DNA from: Zoroaster sp. YZ-2022
Taxonomy: Eukaryota > Echinodermata > Asteroidea > Forcipulatida > Zoroasteridae
Length of the DNA: 64,000 nucleotides
NCBI GenBank assembly: GCA_029582265.1
Contig: CM055828.1
Location: 16,937,430 to 17,001,429 of the forward strand
Reading direction: 5' to 3'
The position numbers were made by a program, and so were the translations under genes. Below are positions 10,203 to 22,137 of this stretch, one piece after another. The notes under the pieces are model-generated. The model had not been told where the DNA came from, did no database searches, and worked only from the letters and a program-made list of their open reading frames with translations. How positions within the stretch are numbered: the first letter of the stretch is position 1; each line of letters starts with the position of its first letter.

Positions 10203-13200
10203 ATCATTGTTTTTGCATTACATCACCATATTACTACACTTTCAGAGTTACACAACGTTGACAAAAGCGTTGAGATTTGACTGTTGTTAATGTTAATGAG
10301 ATCCATTGAAGAAGCGCTACCACAAAATCCCGTAAATGAAAAACAAATTGAATTGTTGAAATTGTTGAATAAATAAAATGCCAGTGCCTTTAACCCGATT
10401 TGATCGAGAGGCATGCCGTACTTTTCCCGGTCATTTATCACTAAACATACATATGTCATCAGCCGGGTCAAAGGTCAAAGCCTACATTCAGTAAACCTGC
10501 AAAAATGAGCATGGGGTAGAATTAGGTCCCCTGAAACAAATTCTTCAAGTCCAAACAATCGAGGAGGGTCCCCTCGATTTATGGCCGAAATCATACTGAA
10601 CAAGAGACGTCTTGAGCATTGTGTAAGGTGCTTTCATTCAGCAGGCAAGGTATGTATTAAACAAGGGCATGGAACGAACTTCGTGGAGAATTCCAACTGG
10701 AGCTATATAAACGCACTGGGAATGACTATAGAATGCACAGAGTATGTTGGAAGTTATTCAACCCCAATAGTTACTTCAAAATTCCGTTTATTTTGGACGG
10801 TACTGCCCTTGAATATCTTCGGAAATGCACTTTAACGACAAACAGGGGAATTGTTGTCAGTGAAAATAACTTTTCAAAAATGTTTCCATGTGGCAGAGGA
10901 GCAGATTTATTCAGTTCTAAATACCCATCGTAACTCTCTCCACCTTCAATTTCCCCCAACACGTGTCTGATTTCATTGCAAGATGTCCACGCTCAAGCAG
11001 TCTAAAAATGCTGTCTATAAAGCCGAATTAAAAATGTCCCTACTGGTTATGGTAGAAGTGCATAGAGAGATAATATAAAGATAGACATTAAACAGTTTTG
11101 ACAGAGAGAACAAAATCAAAGCTATTGAAAACAGAGCCATCCGGAACAATAGGCTACCTTTACAAATTACCTACCAAGTCAATACGTTGTCCCTGAGTTT
11201 GTGTGCTGCATTTCACATGCGGTTGTCTCCGCTCCATCGTCATACAACATTCCAAAAAATCCATTACTAGAGGTAGGCTGTCACATGAATATTATTAATC
11301 AATGATAAATTGTATCCGAACGCTCTTATGTTGACTTCATATTCGTTCCATCGGTCGGTGTCAGAGAAATATAACACACGCTTTGAAACATCCCAGATTT
11401 GGTGACAAAAAATGTCGGCTGAATGAGTGACAGCCCAACTTGCATAGCTCAACAGGGCCGTGTCACAATCCCGATTATACGGTATGGCATTCAATGAGAG
11501 GTCCAATCGGTTGAGTCAATGAGTGATGTCTGCCAAGTACAGGCTCAGTTCAGTGTCAGTACAGAGCAGAGGGAATACTTCAGATTTCCCACATCCATAT
11601 GATGTGATCTTCAGACACCAGTGAATCGCATCGCGCCGGGCACGAGTCGTCATCCCAAGAATTCTGATCGTAAATTAGTTTAGCAAGAGACCCAGCACGT
11701 GTTGTCACCGTAGGGTGAGTATGTTAACAGCACCAATTTCCCCTATTCTGATGTTGCAATGACTTGGGTTGACGGTACTCCTTTGAACAGTAACAGAACC
11801 TTTCTGTTTTATTCGTACACTGAGTTTATATTGTATAGTAATATTCCAGCTCCTGGTGCAGTGGTCAACCACATCAACAGAACCAGGCAAGACAAGGACG
11901 AGTCGCGACTGTCAGCGCGTAATTGAAGGTTCAAAGAGAACATACTGTTACGGGATTCCCTGCTGTGACCATTCTTCACAACACGGACTCGCTGCTGGGA
12001 GAAACTGTTACTCAAATTCGGCAGAAACACGGAACTTGGGACTGCGATCACGAAACCTCCAACTAAAACCGTTTGACGGATTAGCTTCTCAAATAATGAA
12101 ATAAAGTTGTATTCACGAATAAATTATTTTATAATCCTGTAATTAAAGAACGGAACCAAACGTCAAATATAATTTCCTCGTTGAAACATGTATCTCCTTT
12201 TTGTGTTTATTTTTCAATACAGGAATTCTTCAGTTATTATTATTTAAGTGAGCTGCATTCGAGTATCTGTCTGTCTAATCTTATCACAACACATGCAGCC
12301 AACCTGTCAGCCATTGCGACGACAATGAACGCTGGTACCCAGCACCCAAAATTTAACGGACAGTAAACTGACATTGAAAATGAATGCACGAGCCAGTGCC
12401 AGCTTATAGATCTGTCTAAAAGTTCGACAGAACGTCTCTTGCAACTATTGTTCGTCTGTCAACAAAGCGTCTATTGAATCTGGTGTTTGCCGTCTCCACG
12501 TCGGCTTACATGAGCAAGTTATTTTTAGTTTGCTCCAGCACGTAGAAATGTGGGAAGCTTTTTATTTTGGCTCGTGCCATAAATGGGTGCGTAGAGCCCA
12601 TGTGTCAATACAAAATTACTACGTCAGTTAGGTCAGTTTGTCCCAGAAGAATTCATAAAACATATAAAACCTTTCATGAATAGCTTAAATACCATTGTAT
12701 GACAGAGCCAGTAGCAAAACACCAACAAAGGAACGGTTTCCATTCATGTTGAAATGAAGTGATTCTGAAGGTTAACCATGTTGGCCTACTTGTTGGCTTC
12801 TACTTTTTACTGAACAAGGGATAAACTATTAGAGGCCGAGGAATCAACCGAATTTTAACATAAGAATGATTGATTAAAAATCTACGATTTTGTGAGTTTC
12901 AAGAGGTTTTTTCATGAAGAAAATGTTGCTAAACTTTCTTAGGGAACCTAGCTTCAATTAATTTATTTTTCAATTCAAACTCACATTTATTTCTAAATAA
13001 TGAACAAGATATAGCTTTAATAGCGGGGTATATCTGAACAAATAACAAAGAAACAAACCTTGAAGATCAAACAGCAAGGGGTACCTTTTTGAAAAGAGTT
13101 TCAAAAAAATCACTACCTATGTCCACCCTAAAATAGTTTTTTTTTAAATATATATAAAGCAATCAAACAAACAATGTAAAGCATTTTGCGATCCCTGTTA

Positions 13201-14411
13201 TTTGAAATAAATGATTTCTGCCTCCCCATTTTCCCGAATGTTCAGACTATGCAGCTTTGCACATAATATGTAAGTCTTGAACCCTATGTGGCAATTAACT
13301 ATAGTAGCCAAAATCAGTCAACTGACTGTTTTTGACTGTTGAACCAAAATGTGCACTTTTGACTGGTTTTGATTGTAATTTTGACCACCATTACAATGCT
13401 TTTACTGGTCAAAAACGGTCGACCTGTAACTGTAGGCTACTTACTACACGTAAGGTTTGGCAGTTCGACTTTTAATTGCAATATAGATATACCTTGGCAA
13501 GCCTATCAAAATTTTGACTCATTTTGACCATTGCAGTCTTGAGTAATTATCTTCCACATTGGGCCTACATACAATATACAAAGACGTGTGTATCTATTCG
13601 ACATGCATGTGACATCTTAATACGAAGTCGCGCCACGTATTGCTGTCATGTCCCCTGGGAGAGTCGCCGGCTACGCATTATTTTATTATAAAAGTGAAGA
13701 AATTATCCTCGCCGGTCTGTACAAGTTGTATGCACACCAGACATCTGGGGAAACACACGCACACGACAGGGTCTTCCTTGACCTCATTATGAGGTCATGT
13801 CCTCATTAGTGCACGGGTTAGACTTGTGAGTGTCGATTTAGCGTATAAAACAAATTCGCAAAACCAATCGCGGAACTATGAGTGCATTGTTTCAAGTGAT
13901 AATGTTGAACAAATATTAAATATATATGGGCATATAGATCTTAATATAACTTTTGTAAGATAAGGTATAGAATTCGTAATTTAAAAAAAATAACCGCCAC
14001 CCAATGTTGTACCTTCCCTTTAATGTGTTTGCCAGAGGTTCTTATTTCAGTTTCAGCTTATTATGTTTTCGTTTACATCTTTTAAAATAATTTAGCAACA
14101 CATCAGACAAAATGTTTTCTAGGCCAAGATTGATATCATCATTAGATTTACACCAAAAACATTTTACATGAAAATTCAAGATGTTTTGTATTATCATTAA
14201 ATGTTTTTATTTACACTGCACCAGAAGTGTAATGGGACTCTACGGTGTTCAAGAAAATGATTGGCGTATCCCGGCTCTACTTTCAAAACTCCTAGAAAAT
14301 GCACTTGTTGCAAATTGACCTTTGGAATCAATCAGTTTCCATACACGAACCAGAAACGTTAATAATGAACGAAATGATGACCTCTGCAATGAATGCACTA
14401 ACCTATGCATC
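10203..14411. other. Long noncoding region, no gene recognised
   Basis: Only short frames occur, none with family features. A stretch at 13300-13530 is rich in TTTTGAC and its complement and shares CAAAATCAGTCAACTGA with about 954-970, pointing to a dispersed decayed repeat. Confidence 0.4.
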
Positions 14412-14599
14412 CCCACATTGTTTTAGCATCACCCATAATTAACTTCTCCAAATTTGGGTTAATGGTAAATGGCCCTTATCCTATTACTGGATGCCAACCT
14501 TGTAGCCCACATTGTTTTAGCATCACCCATAATTAACTTCTCCAAATTTGGGTTAATGGTCAATGGCCCTTATCCTATTACTAGATGCCAACCTTGTAC
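14412..14599. repeat. Tandem duplication, 94-bp period
   Basis: Two nearly identical copies begin CCCACATTGTTTTAGC at 14412 and 14506 and differ at only a few positions, which indicates a recent duplication. It has no credible coding frame. Confidence 0.85.
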
Positions 14600-14633
14600 C
14601 ACCTTTTTATCAGTAGTCTACGTCAGCTCCACC

Positions 14634-14869
14634 AAGCGGCGTAGCCAGGACTTTTTCAGTGGGGGGCACAGGGGGGGGCATTGCTTTTCAGTGGGGGGGG
14701 CCAGGGGGTATGGGTTTTTTCCCTTTTCTTTTCTGTTTTTGGGGCACTATGAGGATTTTTCGTGGGGGCACCTGTGGGGGGGGGGGCACTGGAAATTTGT
14801 GGGGGGGCACTGGAAATTTGTGGGGGGGACACGTGCCCCCCCCCCAGGCCCCCCCTGGCTACGCCGCTG
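14634..14869. mobile_element. hAT-type MITE with perfect 8-bp target duplication
   Basis: The element has inverted ends of 16 bp (left AAGCGGCGTAGCCAGG, right complement CAGCGGCGTAGCCAGG, one mismatch). It is flanked by direct repeats GCTCCACC at 14626-14633 and 14870-14877. An 8-bp duplication and CA-starting ends are hAT features. The 236-bp interior is G-rich and holds repeated GTGGGGGGGCACTGG units and a CACGTG palindrome at 14830-14835. There is no transposase, so it would be mobilised in trans. Open frames here are artefacts of the G-runs. Confidence 0.85.
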
Positions 14870-15130
14870 GCTCCACCCCACATGAATGTATTTATATAGT
14901 GCACGTTCTATATGCAGCGAGCATATAGTAATTTATCTACGATACAATAGGCCATAATACCAGACGCCACACCTGGTGCACCATTCAACCCATTCAATTC
15001 AAATGCATTCTCTCCATAGCTAGCTACAGACACATTACACTCTGTATGGACCCACTGGTGGCAGTTATGGTTGCAACAAGAGATAGCAAAACGGGAGTGC
15101 ATACAAAACGTATAGTAAATTTACATGCAT

Positions 15131-15300
15131 AGCGATAAGAAATAATAATAATGGAATCTTATTTAATGCAAAATCTATCACAATGCTTTACATTATTACC
15201 CCCTGGTCATTGGCCCAATATCAATCCTTAAACTTTCTCAGTCCCCTGGGGAGTATACAGCTCTGTTACGGCCTTAATAACTGACGGCCATAACCATCTA
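15131..15300 (-). mobile_element. SINE body fragment
   Basis: It shares the order AATAATAATAATGG, ACATTATTACCCC, then CCCCTGGGGAGTATACAGCTC with the SINE body at 52926-53050. The tRNA-like head is missing, so this is a truncated copy. The upstream TTTATATAGTGCACG at about 14890 may be part of a related tail. Confidence 0.55.
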
Positions 15301-16573
15301 TCTAACGACAAAATACTGCAAAACTGACCTTTCCTCCCCAAATATTGTTTATAAATGTTACAACCACACTAAATAAAATTTAGCCATGCTTTTCTTCCAA
15401 TTTGTTTCTGTTCAGTTTAATAATGCAGCTACGTAGATGGCCCGATAACAAACCACACAGTAACATACGGGGAAATGTAACCGATGCTCAGCAGTGACGA
15501 GATGCAACGTGTGCATATATTTGTGAAGTAGTTCATGGCACCCCATTCTGGGAGCAAGATACCCCCCCCCCCTTCTCTCCCTTCCAAATCTGCAAGAAAT
15601 ATTAAGCTGTTTCACGTCTTATTGATACTTGCCACCATCAAATCATTCAAAAACAAACATTAGCCACCACGTATGATTCCTGGATCAACCCAATGGACTT
15701 CTGGCTCCACTCCTACAGCTCAGTGCTACTTGGCTAAAAAGCTGCCTATAATTTCGGTTTTAGTTCTGTCGGTGGGTCTTGGTGAATTATATGAGCCGGC
15801 TGTATAGCGAGAATGCTCTTTATAGTACATCTTATGTTTATGTATTTGCAATCTATTTCGTCCAGATAGTCGCCCGTCCGTTTCCTTGTAAATATGCGTC
15901 ATTAGAAAAGCCAACCTTGTACATTTAGTACAGTGTAGCACCGGAAGATAATTATATTTGTCAAAATTAAAATCTCTTATCCCCCTTTATTTATATCAAT
16001 TCGGCCTTTAGTTCATGCCTAGCTGTTAAGTCAGTGACCCCATAATGTCGTAACACCGGACACTTCCCTCGAACTCCCGAAGCCTCTATGCAAACGCGCA
16101 TAGCCATGTACCGCCGGTGACCGGTCGTTCCAAGTCAACCTCGAATTATTCCGCTCCAGAAAGCACAACCATGTTCCACCGCAAATTGTACCTGATTTAA
16201 TCCAATGAATGGACAGTGAATCCCGTCAGAGGATTTTTTTCATTTAGCACTACCCTCGTTGAGCTAGCTTGAATACCAGAAAGGATAAAAGAAGTAGATA
16301 CGACTTTTCCTTTATAACCTTCATTTGAAATGAATGTACGTCCGTATTCGTATGGATTCCAGACAACATTTTGTGGATATCCAATGATACAACATTTGAT
16401 GAACAACTAAAGCAGAAGCAACTGCGATAGATGTGGATTTTCGTCTTTCGAGACAATGTAACGCTGAGATATAGCTGGAGGTCAGTGACTTGGGGTTAGG
16501 TAGGCCAACCCGACATGTCTTTCATAAATAAAATAAATGAACAAATATTAAAGGGAACATAGTTACAACATAA
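15301..16573. other. Noncoding stretch, no gene recognised
   Basis: Short frames only. The sequence becomes repetitive at its right edge, where the piggyBac-like MITE starts. Confidence 0.4.
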
Positions 16574-16886
16574 CCCTAACTCCCTAGGCCCATTTGATTA
16601 CACATAACCTGAATCCTCCAAAATCCTTCAGTAGTAAAGCAAGCACATGACATGTATGCACACATGTGTTTCTAATCTGTGATACATGTACATGGCCAGG
16701 GACCCTCCCTGCATTCATGGAGCAATAAACAGTGTTCACTGACCCAAGCACTGACCTTGCAATCACTACAACAAACACGGATGTACAAGAAAAAAAACTT
16801 CACTTTAGCAAAGAGCATGTAACCTCAATCCTTCCAAATCCTTCACTTTAGCAAAGAGGATTTTGGAGGATTTGGGAAGGTTAGGG
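16574..16886. mobile_element. piggyBac-like MITE, copy 1
   Basis: The ends are CCCTAAC and GTTAGGG. The subterminal ATCCTCCAAAATCC motif is repeated in inverted form near the right end. It is about 90% alike by eye to the copy at 41808-42122. Here both flanks read ATAA (16570-16573 and 16887-16890) rather than TTAA, the canonical piggyBac target. There is no coding frame. The right flank coincides with the target site of the next element. Confidence 0.75.
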
Positions 16887-16973
16887 ATAATCAGGCGCGG
16901 ATCCAGGGGGTCCGCGGGGGCACGTGCCCCCTGGGTAAATTGAGTAAAAAAAATTTTTTTTTAATTAGTTAGT

Positions 16974-17231
16974 CTACATTTCGTTTGCAATCAGTAGTCT
17001 GTGATCGGGTGCAAAGCAAGCTAGTCTGGTTTCTTGACCCAATTCCTCCACGTCTATAAATTGTTCCGTTTCGTCTGAAGAAGGGTCGGGGTACCATGTG
17101 GAAATTACAATCGCCGATGTCAATTTACTGTCGGATTCTACGCCAGTACGCATAGGCCTGCAAAGTACGACGAGTCTTGCAGCTGATCTGCCGATGGTTT
17201 TAACACAGGGCAAGGAACAGTATGAAATCAA
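16974..17231 (-). pseudogene. Possible C-terminal remnant of a transposon protein
   Basis: An open frame of about 85 codons ends in a stop 82 bp inside the left terminus of the composite element. It shows balanced, protein-like composition (for example STWYPDPSSDETEQFIDVEE). It begins with a non-ATG codon and continues from closed sequence, so it may be the end of a broken transposase. I do not recognise a domain, and chance is possible. Confidence 0.25.
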
Positions 17232-17385
17232 GCCCTTTTCTTGAAAATTTCAACTGGACTGAATTAAAACCAAGAAAAATAAATTAAAACTGAAGTCAAA
17301 AACTGCAAATTAAATGCCAAAAATCGGGGAGGGAGAAACTTATATTGTTGTAGCCATGACATCGCTAAAATAATGGCTAAAATAA

Positions 17386-17725
<340 letters not shown>

Positions 17726-17737
17726 CAGTGTTGGAGC

Positions 17738-17915
17738 AAAGGCTTTGATCCTCAAGGCCAAGGCCAAGGCCAAGGCTTAACCCTCAAGGCCAAGGCTTTG
17801 ACCCTCAAGGCCAAGGCGTTGACCCTCAAGCCTTAAGGCTAAGGCCAAGGCTTAACCCTCAAGGCCAAGGCTTAACCCTCAAGGCCAAGGCCAAGGCCAA
17901 GGCCAAGGCCCTCTA
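17738..17915. repeat. Subterminal AAGGCC hexamer array, left
   Basis: Direct AAGGCC repeats are interleaved with CTCAAGGCCAAGGCTTTGACC-like longer units. A matching array sits inside the other terminus. Subterminal repeats in hAT elements can bind transposase, so a similar role is an inference. Confidence 0.85.
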
Positions 17916-18224
17916 GTATAAGTGTGTACTACTAATATAAAACATGTCACATCACAACGAATCGCTTATAGTAAGAATAAAAACTTCACGTACAAATATA
18001 TGACCGAGTAGAAGTTCAGGTCTTCGTGGATACCATTTAAATATAACAAAAAGAATGGTTTGCTTCCATACTGATGCACATTATTCTAAACCGAGTATAA
18101 CAAAAGATGGGGATCTAAGAACGGCTGTTTTTAACTGATGTTACCTCGTTATTATGTAACATGGAAGTAATTTTATTTTCTGGGCCATCATGGTTAGAAA
18201 TATTAGCATTACCTAAAACAGACC

Positions 18225-20761
18225 AGACTATATCACCCAGAATTTGTCAAAAATCATGGACCAAAATCCACTGAATGGCTTTGAGATTACTTCAGCACCT
18301 GTATCAAAGTTCAGAAAATCCCCAAAATATGGAGACATGCTAAAGTAATGGAATTCTAAAACCGGACAAGGCCGCCGAAGACCCGGGCAGCTACCGTCCA
18401 ATAAGCCTACTGTGCATAATCTACAAAGTGATGGAGAGACTAATATACAATCGTATCCAACCCATTGTGGATCCTCAACTCCCACCTGAGCAGGCCTGTC
18501 TTCCGTACAGGACGCTGTACAACAGACCAAGTAACACTCCTCACAGAAGACATAGAGGACAACTTCCAAAAGGTCTCAAGAACGGTGCTGTACTGGTCGA
18601 TCTATCAGCAGCATATGACACGGTATGGCATAAAGGTCTTGCCCTAAAACTACACAAAATCATACCTGATAAAACCTTAGTAAACTTTCTCATGACAATG
18701 ATCACCTGCAGAAGCTTTACAATGACGGTTGGCGAAGAAACCAGTAAAAATGCTTCCTGAAAAACGGGATCCCGCAGGGCTTAGTGCTCGCACCGATTTA
18801 ATTCAACATTTACACTGCTGACCTACCAACCACTGTCTCAAAGAAATATATCTACGCAGATGACAAAGCACTCCTAACCTCTGCCAAAAACTTTAACAAG
18901 CTTGAAACAACACTTGGCACCGATATGGAATCCTTAAGCCGTTACTTCAAAAACTGGAGACTCCGACTTAACATCACCAAAACTGTTTAGCAACTAGACT
19001 GGCTAACTACAAAATCAAAGTCGTTTGCAATGGCACAACCATCCCGTATGATGATTTCCCCAAGTATCTTGGTGTTACTTTGGACAGATCTCTAACATAC
19101 AAAAGCCATCTCACACAGCTCGCACAGAAAGCCAACACTCGCAACTGTCTCATTAGACAACTAGCAGGCCTTTCCTGCACTGTAAAAAATTACCGTAATT
19201 TTACGCCGAAAAGTTTGTAAATTATACGGTGAATTACCGTAATCATCCCTTTCTCATTGTTTTACGGCCGAAACCCGTATTATGGCCGCTCCCATTGCAC
19301 CCTGGGATATATCCAATATGTAAATGATCTGACCTTACTTTGACATAGCTTTGCGCTCGAATCATTTGCAATGTTTAAATATGTAAAAATGGGTGATTTA
19401 AGGCCATTTTCAAATAATTTATTGTTAATTGTATGATTAAAAAGGTAAGATTTTGATGTCTTTTCTATGTTTATGTAAAAAAGTACATTCAAAATTTAAA
19501 ATATTGAAATATAGATTATAATTGCATGCCACCATGACTAAAAAGAGTTTCGAAAAGACACTATATATAAAGGATACATGTTCTGTACATTAGTAACTGG
19601 AGAGGATCAGGAGTGGTTGAAAAAAGAAACAGACTACGTGTACGTGTAGGTAAGGGAAAGACATTGTGTACAATAAACAGTTGCAGTGATTAGTTCCAGC
19701 ATCTGCAGATCCATCCCATAGCAGATGCAGCGTTCCATCCATACAAAAATCCCGTTAAATGTGCGGCACAATTTCTAAAACTTCCACCGTAAAATTTATG
19801 GTGCTATACCTGGCAGCTAGGGTGCCAGGAAATTTTTTACAGTGTAGTAACTGTATAAAAACGGTAAAAAGCATTAAAATTACGGTTACCCGTAGTATTA
19901 ACAGACTTTTCACCGTAAAAATAATGGTTTAACGTAAAATACAATGCGGTCCACACGTAAAATATACGGTAGAAAGGTGGCAACTCGCTGCACGACTTTC
20001 GACCGTAAATTTTATGGGTAATATTTTACAGTGTGGGGCGCAGACTACAACGTTCTTCGAATCTCAGCAATAGCTTTAGTATACTCTGTTGCAGAGTACT
20101 GTGCACCGGTATAGGCAAGGAGCACCCACACCAGCAATATTGACGTAGCCCTTAACAACACCATGCGCATCATCTCAGGATGTATCAGATCAACTCCCAC
20201 TCAATACCTTCCAGTAGTCAGTGGAATTGCTCCTTATGAAGTGAGACGTCAGCACCAATACCTTGCTCTTGCGCGACGTGCCACTGGGTGTGACTCCCAT
20301 CTGCTTCATCAACTGTTGACAAACACCAATCAAAAACCTCCACCACAACTGCGACTGCCATCAAGAAATCGTTACCATCGACAAGCCCACAAACTGCTAG
20401 AAATTAGCATTGGATCGCACCCAAAGACTTGGGCACTAACCACGTGGCGGAATATGTGGCAAGAATCAGAATCCAGGACGTGGATATTTAACTACATTTT
20501 GCCACTGTTGGGTCAAACTTAACAGACTAAGAACTGGCCATGGCCGATTTGGACATAACATGCTCCTCATGGGACTAAGTGACAACGCTAAATGTACCTG
20601 TGGTCATGATGACCAGACTGTACATCACATCGTTCATGACTGTATTATTTACAGATGTGATGGAAATTTAACTGAACTCGACCAGTCTGCATTAAACTGG
20701 ATCCATAACCTGACCTTGTCATGTTAACTTTGTATGAACCATACGATAAATAAATAAATAA
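18225..20761 (+). pseudogene. Non-LTR retrotransposon (LINE), 5'-truncated, dead
   Basis: Reverse-transcriptase blocks are visible in order: SYRPISLLCIIYKVMERL at about 18390, LVDLSAAYDTVWHKGL at about 18590, the YADDKALL catalytic block at about 18855, then a C-terminal region with a CTCGHDDQTVHHIVHDC zinc-knuckle-like motif at about 20600. The 3' end is (TAAA)n at 20740-20760. Frameshifts and stops break it (near 18490, 18760 and 18990), the 5' half is missing, and an 856-bp element splits it after the RT domain. The clade is probably Jockey/CR1-like, which is uncertain without alignment. Confidence 0.85.
19178..20033. mobile_element. CACTGTAAAA-ended element inside the LINE
   Basis: The ends are CACTGTAAAAAATTACC and the complement of GGGTAATATTTTACAGTG. 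The LINE reading resumes directly on the other side, which dates this insertion after the LINE. The interior repeats ACCGTAA motifs, and an extra TTTTTTACAGTG terminus lies at 19833-19844, suggesting two related units joined. Only TG is repeated at the flanks. There is no coding capacity. Confidence 0.7.
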
Positions 20762-21105
20762 AGCAGTCCACAGCACAAATCAGATGATGTTCTATCTACC
20801 CCATATAACTGTATGCAAGTTAAGTATAATTATATCTCCCTGGCCCCACAAGTACAAGTATACAAACAATTATTATAGCTTTGTTTTGGGGGAAGCAGCA
20901 AAATGTACTATCATGGTAACAAAATGTGATGCTGTAAAAGTGAAAGTGTGTCAACACACAAATCTAGGGCGTTTTCCCTCCTCCATGGTAAAACATGATT
21001 AAATTAGATACTGCAGACTTTGCAGACGGCTGACTGCAAGTTGTATGTTTGTAGAAAAGCAAAATTTCAAAAAAAATTACCTGAAAAATTCAAAAATCGA
21101 TGGGC

Positions 21106-21247
21106 CTTGAAGAGCAAGGCCCTAAAGTTGCAAGGCTTTGACCCTCAAGGTCAAGGCCAAGGCCAAGGCTTTTGCCCTCAAGCCTTAAGGCTAAGGCCAA
21201 GGCCCTAAAATCAAGCCTTAAGGCAGCCTTAAGGCCAAGCATCAAGG
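21106..21247. repeat. Subterminal AAGGCC hexamer array, right
   Basis: AAGGCC/AAGGCTTT/CCTTAAGG units mirror the left array of the same hAT-type element. Confidence 0.8.
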
Positions 21248-21260
21248 CACTACATCACTG

Positions 21261-21362
21261 ATATATGTGTATATATATATGTATATATATATGTATATAT
21301 ATGCGTGTATATATATGTGTATATATGTATGTATATGTATATGTATATATATGTATATATAA
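21261..21362. repeat. TA/GTATAT microsatellite, right part
   Basis: Continuation of the TA-rich tract that was interrupted by the hAT-type insertion; it includes GTGTATAT and ATGTATAT variants. Confidence 0.9.
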
Positions 21363-21489
21363 TCTTGAAAACATTTGCAAAAAAAGTCAGGTGAAACTGG
21401 CCTCAGATTGCAACACAGAGCATCCAGAATCCAAAAATTTCATGCGCCCTTAAGCGGGCCCCGGACCCAACGCCGTAAGGGCTTCGCAT

Positions 21490-21984
<495 letters not shown>

Positions 21985-22137
21985 TGTAGCGGGCACATAT
22001 CCACCCTGCTGGGCGCTTAAGGCGCGAAAACAAAGGGAAAAAAACATGATTACAAATACAATGTTAGCATAGGGAAAAAAATGTTCGTGTTGGGTGTGCC
22101 CCCCGTCTAAAAAATTCCTGGATCCGCGCCTGATAAT

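Larger units (their letters stand above)
17726..21260. mobile_element. hAT-type element inserted in the TA repeat, carrying a LINE
   Basis: The left end CAGTGTTGGAG and the right-end complement CAGTGATGTAG are imperfect inverted ends. Both flanks read ATATATGT (17718-17725 and 21261-21268), an 8-bp duplication typical of hAT, though the TA-rich site weakens that evidence. Both ends carry subterminal AAGGCC hexamer arrays (to about 17915 and from about 21106). No hAT transposase is seen. The interior is mainly a dead LINE with a further insertion. Confidence 0.7.

Noticed and set aside
14469..14928. Gly-rich proteins on both strands
   Set aside because: They are translations of G-runs inside the hAT MITE and of the adjacent 94-bp duplication.
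18228..18569. Cys-rich minus-strand protein of 113 codons
   Set aside because: It is the antisense shadow of the LINE reverse-transcriptase region on the plus strand.
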